Source: Agrobacterium tumefaciens
Lineage (GTDB): Bacteria > Pseudomonadota > Alphaproteobacteria > Rhizobiales > Rhizobiaceae
Reading direction: 5' to 3'
Assembly (NCBI RefSeq): GCF_009649785.1
Contig: NZ_WJOK01000033.1
Span: 1 to 54,600, forward strand
Length of the DNA: 54,600 bases
Each line of letters opens with the position of its first letter. Position 1 is the first letter of the stretch. Positions 1 to 7,785 of the stretch are shown here, one piece after another. The notes below the pieces were generated by a model. The model worked only from the letters and a program-made list of their open reading frames with translations, did no database searches and had not been told where the DNA came from. Made by a program: the position numbers and the translations under genes.

Positions 1-2
1 GT

Positions 3-21
3 AATATTTAGAGTAAATATT
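3..21. repeat. AT-rich perfect palindrome
   Basis: Two perfect 8-bp arms, AATATTTA and TAAATATT, flank the trinucleotide GAG. The surrounding 60 bases are very AT-rich compared with the rest of the window. It lies about 260 bp beyond the telA stop codon. It could be an operator or promoter element of a gene to the left of the window. Its function is unknown, and no gene in 1-283 could be supported on either strand. Confidence 0.45.
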
Positions 22-283
22 TTGTATTATTAAATTAGTTGAGATTTATATTGATTGTTTGGTGCGTGGCTGCGTTCAGATCGCGTGCAGGCAGAAGCGG
101 CCCCAAGCGCCAACGCCAACACCACGCCGGCAGACAAAGGGGAAAGACTTGGCAAAAGCTGAGGGCGGCACATTTGTCCGGGCTGTTGGGACAGACATGC
201 GGAAATACCGCTGGCAGCGTGTTCAGCGCTATCCTGAGGCAAGGCCGTATTAGAGGCTTTTTCTAGGGCAGTTCCGGGTACCG

Positions 284-1609
284 CTACGGGTTCTTGCGGG
301 AGACGGGGGCGATGGTCGCCATCTGCAACAAAGTGCGCTCATTCGTGCGTTTGGCTCGCGCCAATGCATCGTCGCGGTCTTCCGGCAGCGTGTAGGTCAT
401 GTAGGACAGCGAGGTTTCGAGGTCGTTATTATTGTGTCCGAGGATGGCCGCGAAATAGCTGTTCTTGGTGACATGGGGCGGCGCGAAATTGTGATACGCC
501 ACCTCCGCATAAAGGTGCCGCAAGCCATAGGGCTTGGGCAGTTCTTCCTTCGGCCAGAAATCCTCGAACAGATTAAAAACCGTGTCCCGAAGCAGCAGGC
601 GGGTTTCCGATGAAAAATCGTCGATCGACATGCCGTGCCACAGTTTTCCCTGCCCGCTTTCGCGCAGGCGCTGGTAGGCGGACAGGATGGTTGCGGAGCG
701 TGCAAGGACCGGGATCTCGTAGGTAATCCCGAATTTCGTTCCTTCGCCCTGCTTCGTCTTGGCCTGGCCGTTAAACAGGATGCTCCATTTGGAAACGCCC
801 TTGCCATAGGGAGCGGGTGAAAACTCGGCCTGCGTAAAGACCTCGTAGGGGCGTCGCCCCGTCATGCCGATCAGGCCGATGCCGATCATCAGCGGATCGT
901 TGGACTGGAGGCAATCGGTGCAAATCTTCAGAACCTGCCGGTAATTTTCGAACGTGATCAGCGCACCATGCTTATTGGCGATCTTCTCCATCTTGACCCG
1001 GCGCGCATCGTCGTACATCGCTGCATCGCCGGTGGCGATCTTCAGCATCGGATGGTCGTCACCGAAGGCTTCGCGGATGGCGTTACGATATTTGGTGATG
1101 TAGGAAATGATCGTCGTCTGGGCGCGGCCCTTCATGACGGCGATTTCGGCGTCCCACAAGGCCTGCATCTCTTCTTTCGAGCCCAGGCCGTTCATCGCTG
1201 CAATAAAATCCGCGATCCGCAAAAGCACTGTCGGCTTGCGGCCGGCGGTGTTGAACTCCGCCCGTTCGATCTTTTCGACAATGGAGGTCGCCACGCCGGT
1301 TTTCGGATAGTCGGCCCGCTCTATATAGGTCTTCAGCCGCTCCCGCAGCTTTTTCATGTTGCAGATGGCAAGCGGGGTGCTCTTTGCTCCAAATTCGGCC
1401 TTCAGGGCATAGCGATATTTCATGATGTAAAGTTCGAGCGTCTTTTCCGTGCGGCCATTGTCGAAATGGTAGCGGACCTCTGCGTCCCAAAGATCGCGGA
1501 TTTTTTTGTTTCGCAACGCCTCGCTGCTTTTCATCGCCTCCCTGACCCGACCGACGAACTGGTCGATGCGTTCCACGAGAACTGGAGTTTTGGTCTTTCG
1601 TGCGAGCAT
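284..1609 (-). CDS. telA: telomere resolvase (protelomerase) TelA
   Basis: This 441-residue enzyme makes and maintains hairpin telomeres of a linear replicon by cleaving and rejoining a palindromic telomere junction through a 3'-phosphotyrosyl intermediate. The sequence closely matches A. tumefaciens TelA as I remember it, with a two-residue shift. The expected catalytic set is present: Arg253 (TGRRPYE), Lys284, Arg364 (YGLRHLY), His392 (GHNNND) and the nucleophile Tyr403. The N-terminal half carries the muzzle and core-binding regions. I chose ATG at 1609 because the family starts with MLA-K-TKTPV; an in-frame TTG at 1657 would add 16 residues. It is transcribed in the same direction as acvB and lpiA, but 288 bp separate it from acvB, so it probably has its own promoter. 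Identification is very sure; which replicon it resolves is inferred. Confidence 0.96.
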   Translation of the reverse strand: MLARKTKTPVLVERIDQFVGRVREAMKSSEALRNKKIRDLWDAEVRYHFDNGRTEKTLELYIMKYRYALKAEFGAKSTPLAICNMKKLRERLKTYIERADYPKTGVATSIVEKIERAEFNTAGRKPTVLLRIADFIAAMNGLGSKEEMQALWDAEIAVMKGRAQTTIISYITKYRNAIREAFGDDHPMLKIATGDAAMYDDARRVKMEKIANKHGALITFENYRQVLKICTDCLQSNDPLMIGIGLIGMTGRRPYEVFTQAEFSPAPYGKGVSKWSILFNGQAKTKQGEGTKFGITYEIPVLARSATILSAYQRLRESGQGKLWHGMSIDDFSSETRLLLRDTVFNLFEDFWPKEELPKPYGLRHLYAEVAYHNFAPPHVTKNSYFAAILGHNNNDLETSLSYMTYTLPEDRDDALARAKRTNERTLLQMATIAPVSRKNP

Positions 1610-1856
1610 GCGGCGGCCCCTGAACCGGTCGGGAAATATAAAATCTATGATTGGCAATCAACAGAAGCATGGTTGCGGAAATGCCATGGATATCCGCCGC
1701 CAGCATATTTCTTTTGAATAATAGTTTAATCGATTCCGCAAGTATGGCCGTGATGCGTGGAACCTTCAAGGAAGGTTTGCGAGCCGAGATCGGTAAGTCG
1801 GGGAGCCGGCATCCTGCCGGCGGCGCTTCGGGTGATTGAATTCTGATGGAAGTATG

Positions 1857-1880
1857 GGCTTCGGGAATTCTCCCGAAGCC
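1857..1880 (-). terminator. hairpin downstream of acvB
   Basis: A perfect 10-bp stem, GGCTTCGGGA against TCCCGAAGCC with an ATTC loop, lies 17 bp past the acvB stop codon. No clear T-run follows on the minus strand, so it may be a weak terminator or an mRNA-stabilising hairpin that separates acvB from telA. Confidence 0.5.
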
Positions 1881-1897
1881 GCAGAGGTTGCGACAGC

Positions 1898-3283
1898 CTA
1901 TTTCGGTAGCCGGGTTTTCAGGGAGGTCACGATGCGCTTGGCAAGCCCCTCATAGTCCTCATCGAAATGGTGGCCACCTTCGATGCCGACCGTCTCCACG
2001 CCCTTTGCCTTCAGGCCGGGGCAGGGGTCTTCATCCTCTTCCTCCGTGCCATAGACGCATTGCACCAGCTTCGGATCGATCTTGACGATGTCATCGATGG
2101 TCTTGCCGCCCTTGCCTTCGCCGGCAACGCCGAGCCAGCCCTGGACGGAAATCTCGAAATCGACTTCGGTCGAAAGTCCAAGCAGCGTCAGCTGCACGAC
2201 ATGCGATTTCGCGCGTTCGGGCAGGAGATTATAGGTGGCGGGAATGATATCGGCGCCAAAGGAATAGCCGATCAGCACGACGTTCCGAACCTTCCATTCC
2301 TTGCGGTAGGTGTCGATGATGCGTGCAAGGTCATTGGCCACTTCCTGCGGTTGTTTTTCTTTCCAGAAGTAACGCAGGGCATCGACGCCGATCACAGGTA
2401 TCCCCTGCTTTTGCAGCGCGCCGCCGACTTCCTCGTCCAGATCGCGCCAGCCGCCGTCACCGGAATAGATCACCGCCATGGTGTCCATCGCCGGGCTCGT
2501 TTCGAGAACCGTGATCGGCAGGCCTAGCGGGCTGCTGGTGTCGCCCGCCGCATCGACCTTGTCGGACAGGGTCTGGGACAAAATCTCATCCGCCTTGCCT
2601 GTCACATCAGTCACTTCGATATCGGGATGAAGCTTCACCAGGGCGTTAACGTGGTCGCGGCCCTTCTGATCCGCATCGGGCGTGAACAGCACGCTGACAG
2701 GAGCTGGCAGCGGGCCATCGGTCAGGCCATAAACCGTTTCACCGTCCACCTTGTCCTTGGTGGCGGGGGTGCAGAGTATCTTCTCAAGCGGCAGGCCAGC
2801 CTTGGGGTCAACCGCGATGGCTTCCTGAACGGTGGAGACCGGGCTTTGCGCGATCATGGCGAGCGCCAGCGTTCCGCCCTTGCCGATGCCGGTGAGGATA
2901 GGCTGGCGATAGCTGGCGGTCCCGGCGGTGCGCTGGATCTGCTGCGACAGCGACTCGATGTCCGAGATCATATAGATACACTCGTCATCATCGGCCTCGA
3001 GTGCCTTCAGATATTCCTTGAAATCGATGCCGACCACCGCGGCACCCTTTTCTACCAGTGCTTTGGCGCGTTCTTCGTCGGTGCCGGTCCATCCTTCCGC
3101 ATCGGAAATCAGGAAGACGCTGGCGAGAATTTCACCATCCGGCACCATGATGTGCTCGGCGGGGATCATGCCAGTGTCATAGGCTGGCTTGTCCTGCGAA
3201 AAGGCGGCGCTGGAAGCAAACAATGGGGAGAGGAACAGGGCGGAGGCGGCAAGGGCTGCCTTCAGCATGCTGTATTTTCTCAT
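1898..3283 (-). CDS. acvB: AcvB/VirJ family lysyl-phosphatidylglycerol hydrolase
   Basis: This is a periplasmic serine hydrolase of 461 residues. In Agrobacterium, AcvB deacylates lysyl-phosphatidylglycerol and is needed for virulence, linked to type IV secretion. A signal peptide covers residues 1-29 (hydrophobic stretch, then SSAAFSQ). Two alpha/beta-hydrolase-like halves follow. The C-terminal VirJ-like half has the nucleophile elbow GYSFG with Ser341 and a GGHHF histidine near the end. In the N-terminal half the equivalent elbow reads GIGKG, with no Ser, so it is probably not catalytic. The ATG overlaps the lpiA stop codon (ATGA, four bases), which suggests translational coupling of hydrolase to synthase. 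I chose this start because it gives the signal peptide; an upstream in-frame start would lie inside lpiA. Confidence 0.93.
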   Translation of the reverse strand: MRKYSMLKAALAASALFLSPLFASSAAFSQDKPAYDTGMIPAEHIMVPDGEILASVFLISDAEGWTGTDEERAKALVEKGAAVVGIDFKEYLKALEADDDECIYMISDIESLSQQIQRTAGTASYRQPILTGIGKGGTLALAMIAQSPVSTVQEAIAVDPKAGLPLEKILCTPATKDKVDGETVYGLTDGPLPAPVSVLFTPDADQKGRDHVNALVKLHPDIEVTDVTGKADEILSQTLSDKVDAAGDTSSPLGLPITVLETSPAMDTMAVIYSGDGGWRDLDEEVGGALQKQGIPVIGVDALRYFWKEKQPQEVANDLARIIDTYRKEWKVRNVVLIGYSFGADIIPATYNLLPERAKSHVVQLTLLGLSTEVDFEISVQGWLGVAGEGKGGKTIDDIVKIDPKLVQCVYGTEEEDEDPCPGLKAKGVETVGIEGGHHFDEDYEGLAKRIVTSLKTRLPK

Positions 3284-5880
3284 TTTCCGATCACTCCTCT
3301 GACACCGCCACTGATCAGAACCGTCGCGTCCATCAGCGCCAGAGCGGCGTCTGCGCCATTCTGTACGGCGAGGTAACGCGGTTCCCATTTCGGGTGGAAC
3401 TTCGTCTTGAACGCACGAAGGCCCTTAAAGTTGTAAAAACGTTCGCCATGTTCGAAAAGCGTGCTGCCAATGCGGTCCCAGACCGGTGCCGCATCGCGCT
3501 TCGACATGCCGGACATGGGTGCCATGCCGAGATTGAAGCTTTCATATCCCGCCTCGCGTAGATGCTGCATGATGCTGACGAAGAGGAAATCCATCGAGCC
3601 GCGCGGTGCATCCGGTGAAAAGCGCATGAGATCGACGGTGGCTTCCTTTTTCGTGTCCGTCACCATCAGATTGGCGAAGGCGGTGATCTTGCCATCCTTG
3701 CGCAGCACGGCGACGGGCTGGGAGAGAATGTAGTTGGGCTCGAACGCACCGAGAGAAAATCGCTTTTCCCTTGTATTATGGTGGGTGAGCCAGCCATCCG
3801 AGACCTGCTTGAGATCATCCAGAATATCGGCAACATGCGATTGCTCGACAACTTCGAAGGTCAGCCCGTCGCGGGCGCCGCGGCTCAGTGACTGGCGAAG
3901 GGTTGCGAGCTTGCCGCCCTTCAATTCGAATGCGGTAAGATCGACCAGCGCCAGTTCGCCAAGCTTGAAGGCACGCAGGCCCGCATCGGCGCAATGGGAC
4001 AGGAGGAAGGGCGAAATCTGGTAGAAGGCGGCGCGCGCACCCGCCGAACGGGCGGATTCCACGAATTGCCAGACCAGATCGGGAAAATCCTCCTCGTTGC
4101 CGACGGGGTCGGCGAAGGCTATCCATGATCGGCCCTGAATGCCGTACATGATGAAGGCGCTGCCGCTTTCGGAGAACATCACATGCTTGTCGCCCATGCG
4201 CACCAGATTGGCATCGGCCGAATCCTGCTGCATGACGATGTCGGTTGCACGTTCAACGTCTTCCGGCTGGATGGAATCCGGCTTGAAAGTGACCGGCCGC
4301 ATCAGGCTGAAAATTGCAATGGTGGAGGAAGCGAGCACCAGGCCGAGAAGGGCGCGCAGACCGCGCGGTGCTTCTTCGGAGAACTCGAATTCCCACCACA
4401 ATGTGTGGCTGTAATCGGTGTCGCGGTAGACGAACAGAAGGATCGTTGCCGCGCCGGCGATGATGACGGCCATAGCGGCGAGCCAGCTCGGTCCCAGCGC
4501 CTGTTTGACCAGCGAGGCATGACGGTTGAAGCTGCGCATATTGAGGGCGAGCGCCGCGATGAAGATGCCGAGGAAGATTGCCTCGAAAACGGCGATCGCC
4601 TTCACCAGCGACAGGATGAGCGCCAGCGATGCGGCGACAAGGGCAATCCACCACGCCCCATCCAGCCGCTGCCCGAGGCCGCGGGAGGCGACAACGAGGC
4701 CAAGGCCGAGAATACTCGTCAGAAAGTGCGCCGCCTCGATGATCGGCAGTGGCACGAAATTCGACAGGAAATCCAGATTGCTGCCGGGCGTCGGCGTCAC
4801 GCTCGAAAAGATCAGCATGGTGCCGAGAATGATCGCGAAGGTCGAGAGCAGCGGCGGCGCCAGCCGCACGGCAAGCTGGCTGATATCGGAGACCACCGGC
4901 TTGGCCGCGAACTGCTTCATTTCGGAAACGATCATCACCAGAATGGCAACAACCAGCGGCAGGACGTGATAGATGACGCGATAAAGAACGAGGCTTCCGA
5001 GCAGCTGATCGACGCTGATCGCGTTGCCGAGCCCGGCTACCATGACCGTTTCGAACACACCGAGACCGGCGGGAACGTGGCTGAGAACGCCAAGGCCAAC
5101 GGCGGTGGCATAGATCGCGAAGAATGTCGGCCAGCCGAGATGCGTCTCGGGCAGGAGCACGTAAAGCACGGAGGCGGAGGCGGCGATATCAAAGGCGGAG
5201 ACGAGGAACTGGCGCGAGGAGGTGCGGCTGTCGGGAAGGCGCAGTCGCCATTTGCCGAGCCGGATCGCCTTGCCGTTGCGGCCGATATAGGCGGTGGTAA
5301 CGAGAACGGCAATGACGGCGAGCGCTCCGCCCCTTAGAACAGTCGGGTCGAGACCGATGATGGCGGCGATGCGTGGTGCGACGATGAAGGTCGAAAGGGC
5401 GCTGACCGACAAAAGGCCCAGCCCGAAGGACAGCGTGACGAAGGCGATGACACGGGCGATGTCACCCGGCGAAAGTCCCAGCCTGGAATAGGCGCGAAAG
5501 CGTATTGCGCCGCCGCTCAAGGGGCCAAATCCAGCAGTGTTGCCGATGGCGTAAGCGGCAAAAGCGGTGGCCGCCATGGACGGGAAGCGCACCTTTTTGC
5601 CGACATATTCGATCGCGTTGGCGTCGTAGAAAATCAGCGACAGGAAGCTCAGCGCCGTAAAGACCATTGCAAGAAGAATGGCCGGAAGCGAAGTGTCCAG
5701 AAGAGCTGCGATCACATCATCGTACCGCACTTCGGATGTGAGGCGGTAAATCGCAAACGTCATCATCACGAAGATGAGCGTAATGGCGATGGCCGTCAGA
5801 TAGGGCCGGTTTCTGGCAAAGAAGCTTTCAACCGGGGATTCGGTAATATCGGTCTGTATAATTTCGCTCTTGTCTGCCAT
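3280..5880 (-). CDS. lpiA: lysylphosphatidylglycerol synthase LpiA (MprF family)
   Basis: This 866-residue inner-membrane protein transfers lysine from lysyl-tRNA to phosphatidylglycerol and flips the cationic lipid. Residues about 30-500 are a string of transmembrane helices (flippase/UPF0104 part). Residues about 540-866 are soluble and match the DUF2156 aminoacyltransferase domain, with stretches such as FADPVGNEED and SFNLGMAPMS. Length fits the MprF family. ATG at 5880 (MADKSEI) is preferred over a GTG 39 bases upstream, because the extension is neither hydrophobic nor conserved-looking. It forms an operon with acvB through a 4-base overlap. In related rhizobia lpiA-acvB is acid-induced; I cannot identify such a promoter motif here. 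Confidence 0.94.
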   Translation of the reverse strand: MADKSEIIQTDITESPVESFFARNRPYLTAIAITLIFVMMTFAIYRLTSEVRYDDVIAALLDTSLPAILLAMVFTALSFLSLIFYDANAIEYVGKKVRFPSMAATAFAAYAIGNTAGFGPLSGGAIRFRAYSRLGLSPGDIARVIAFVTLSFGLGLLSVSALSTFIVAPRIAAIIGLDPTVLRGGALAVIAVLVTTAYIGRNGKAIRLGKWRLRLPDSRTSSRQFLVSAFDIAASASVLYVLLPETHLGWPTFFAIYATAVGLGVLSHVPAGLGVFETVMVAGLGNAISVDQLLGSLVLYRVIYHVLPLVVAILVMIVSEMKQFAAKPVVSDISQLAVRLAPPLLSTFAIILGTMLIFSSVTPTPGSNLDFLSNFVPLPIIEAAHFLTSILGLGLVVASRGLGQRLDGAWWIALVAASLALILSLVKAIAVFEAIFLGIFIAALALNMRSFNRHASLVKQALGPSWLAAMAVIIAGAATILLFVYRDTDYSHTLWWEFEFSEEAPRGLRALLGLVLASSTIAIFSLMRPVTFKPDSIQPEDVERATDIVMQQDSADANLVRMGDKHVMFSESGSAFIMYGIQGRSWIAFADPVGNEEDFPDLVWQFVESARSAGARAAFYQISPFLLSHCADAGLRAFKLGELALVDLTAFELKGGKLATLRQSLSRGARDGLTFEVVEQSHVADILDDLKQVSDGWLTHHNTREKRFSLGAFEPNYILSQPVAVLRKDGKITAFANLMVTDTKKEATVDLMRFSPDAPRGSMDFLFVSIMQHLREAGYESFNLGMAPMSGMSKRDAAPVWDRIGSTLFEHGERFYNFKGLRAFKTKFHPKWEPRYLAVQNGADAALALMDATVLISGGVRGVIGK

Positions 5881-6155
5881 TTGCTTTTTCCAGCGCCAGT
5901 CCCTTGGTTGGCGAACCACAGGATTGTGTCGCTAATTCGTTTCGGTTGAGGAAATTTGCTTAGCAGAAATGCGTGACGTGTCGATGTGAAGTTTGGCGAC
6001 AAACCAACGAGATTTTCGCCGTTAAAATGAAAAATGCAACCAAAAAGAGCGATGTTCAAATTTTAGATCAAAAACTCCGTGAATTAATCGTTCCGATTGC
6101 TTGGAGGCGATGTTTGATGTGATTAAACGCTTCTTTCAATTGAAGGAAATGCAAA

Positions 6156-6449
6156 ATGAACCTGCCTACAAGAATAGTAATTTCGCTGATCGCAGCCCTT
6201 TTGGTGGGCGGCGGCTACATGGCTTATGACAAGATGCGGGGCGCCGAATGGGTTGTTTCGCCGCAGCAGATCGCTGATGCGAAGGCCGGCGGGCAGGCCG
6301 GATATGAATCGCGTCCGGGAACAGTGACCGTTCTGCCGATCCGTAGCGAGACGGCGGATGTACTGCCGATCAAATGGGCCATTGCTGGTCTGGTCGCAGG
6401 CCTGCTGGCGTTTCGGTCCACGGGCAAAAAGAAAGCGGCAAAGGCCTGA
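6156..6449 (+). CDS. small two-helix membrane protein of unknown function
   Basis: A 97-residue protein. Residues about 6-23 form a hydrophobic helix or signal anchor, a polar middle of about 50 residues follows (with SPQQIADAKAGGQAG), and a second helix runs from about 73 to 88 before a lysine-rich C-terminus (KKKAAKA). The start is well placed, with GAAGGAAA about seven bases upstream. It is divergent from lpiA across a 275-bp gap and convergent with the dipeptidase gene. I do not recognise a family. The helix-loop-helix with a basic tail fits an inner-membrane protein with both ends in the cytoplasm. Confidence 0.7.
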   Translation: MNLPTRIVISLIAALLVGGGYMAYDKMRGAEWVVSPQQIADAKAGGQAGYESRPGTVTVLPIRSETADVLPIKWAIAGLVAGLLAFRSTGKKKAAKA

Positions 6450-6501
6450 GGCCTGCCGCTTCATGTCTCCGGCACGGAAGTCCGGGGAGAATGCCAAAGT
6501 C

Positions 6502-6520
6502 GGGGCGCGTTACGCGCCCC
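6502..6520. terminator. hairpin around the dipeptidase stop codon
   Basis: Perfect arms GGGGCGCG and CGCGCCCC flank TTA, which is the reverse complement of the dipeptidase TAA stop. On the plus strand the stem is followed by ACGTTTT, so it can serve as terminator for the small membrane protein gene while the stop codon of the convergent gene sits in the loop. Confidence 0.5.
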
Positions 6521-7556
6521 ACGTTTTCTCCAGCACGCGAACCCAGTTGCCATGGCAGATCTTGGCGAGTGCGGCGTCGTCATAACCGCCGTTGCGCAGG
6601 GCTGTGACCAGCAATTGCAGATCGGCCGCATCCTTCATGGCTGCTGGAATGGTGGTGCCGTCGAAATCCGAACCGAGTGCGACGTGATCGATTCCGATGC
6701 GGTTGACGATATAGTCGACATGGCGGACCAGTTCGCCAAGATCGGTAGCCGGGTTCTTCACGCCGTCCTGGCGCAGGAACAGAACGCCGAAATTGATGCC
6801 GGCAAGACCGCCTGTGTCGCGGATCGCGTCCAGCTGGCGGTCCGTCAGGTTGCGGCTGTGGTTGCACAGCGCATAGGTGTTGGAATGGGACGCCACCAGC
6901 GGTGCGTCCGAAATCTTCGCGATGTCCCAGAAACCCTGTTCGTTCATGTGCGACAGGTCGACCATGATCTTCAGTTCGTTGCAGGTCTTTACCAGCCGTT
7001 TTCCGGCATCGGTGAGGCCGGGGCCGATATCCGGTGTCGACGGGAAGCGGAAGGGAACGCCGTAGGCGAAGATGTTCGGGCGGCTCCAGACCGGGCCGAG
7101 CGTGCGAAGGCCAGCCTCGTGGAGAACATGCAGCACATCCAGATCGGCGCCGATCGCTTCTGCGCCCTCGATATGGAAGACGGAGGCAAAGGCGCCCTCT
7201 GCCATCGCGCTGCGGATCTCGGCGGCCGTGCGGCAGACTTTCAGCGCACCGCCTGATTGTTTCTCGGCGCGGAACAGCAGGGCTGCCATGCCAAGCGTCG
7301 CCTTCAGCGCGTCCGCTTCAGCCGGTGTCGTGAAGTCGCCGTTCGCGTCCTTCTCCATGCTGGGCGAGGGGACGTAGATGGCGCAGAGGCCACCGGCCAA
7401 CCCGCCCTTCCTGGCGCGCGGCAGGTCGATGTGGCCGACCGTATCACCCTCGATGAGAAGCGTTTCGGGAGAGGCATTGCCCGATCGCCATAACCGCAGA
7501 AGCACGTCGTTGTGGCCGTCGAAGACGGGTACGGTTTTTTCATCGGTCATGGTCAT
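6510..7556 (-). CDS. M19 family membrane-type dipeptidase
   Basis: A 348-residue zinc dipeptidase of the renal dipeptidase/PepD (M19) family. These enzymes hydrolyse dipeptides, often accept a D-residue at the C-terminal position, and are not classical L-only peptidases. The binuclear zinc ligands are visible: His15 and Asp17 (DGHND), Glu130 (HIEGAE), His203 (LSHMNE), His224 (ASHSN), and Asp297 (GSDFDG) as the catalytic acid. No signal peptide is evident, so it is likely cytoplasmic. It is divergent from the peptide ABC transporter genes across 229 bp and probably processes what they import. Start ATG 7556; a second in-frame ATG lies two codons later. Confidence 0.9.
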   Translation of the reverse strand: MTMTDEKTVPVFDGHNDVLLRLWRSGNASPETLLIEGDTVGHIDLPRARKGGLAGGLCAIYVPSPSMEKDANGDFTTPAEADALKATLGMAALLFRAEKQSGGALKVCRTAAEIRSAMAEGAFASVFHIEGAEAIGADLDVLHVLHEAGLRTLGPVWSRPNIFAYGVPFRFPSTPDIGPGLTDAGKRLVKTCNELKIMVDLSHMNEQGFWDIAKISDAPLVASHSNTYALCNHSRNLTDRQLDAIRDTGGLAGINFGVLFLRQDGVKNPATDLGELVRHVDYIVNRIGIDHVALGSDFDGTTIPAAMKDAADLQLLVTALRNGGYDDAALAKICHGNWVRVLEKTWGA

Positions 7557-7785
7557 TCACCTTTGGATACGGGCGGGGCGCGGGCGCGCGGTCGTCAGAC
7601 TTTTGAGAATTGGTAGAGGAAAGGTCAAGGTCGGAGCAAATGCAATCCGTGCATAGGCTCTGCCAAATTTGGAATTGGTCGCGCCTCGTTTGCTCGTGGT
7701 AATCGCGGGAAAACATAAAAAAAATGACTGGATTGGGGCGAACCCATACCGTTTCCGAAAAATAAGGTCCGAAAGGGGATTTTCG

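Noticed and set aside
3..21. A telomere or TelA target site in the window
   Set aside because: The only AT-rich palindrome is too short and is interrupted; nothing resembles a replicated hairpin telomere junction.
30..266. Short open frames on both strands at the left edge
   Set aside because: They overlap each other, lack a good ribosome site and show no recognisable domain. The minus-strand frame has a short hydrophobic stretch but no convincing signal or lipobox.
4183..5337. Long plus-strand open frame (about 384 codons) opposite lpiA
   Set aside because: It mirrors the GC-rich coding of lpiA, has low-complexity charged sequence and no family features. Similar antisense frames opposite the binding-protein gene (7792-9252), the permease genes (10400-11929), pntA (31830-33194) and the MHS transporter (33419-34810) were rejected for the same reason.
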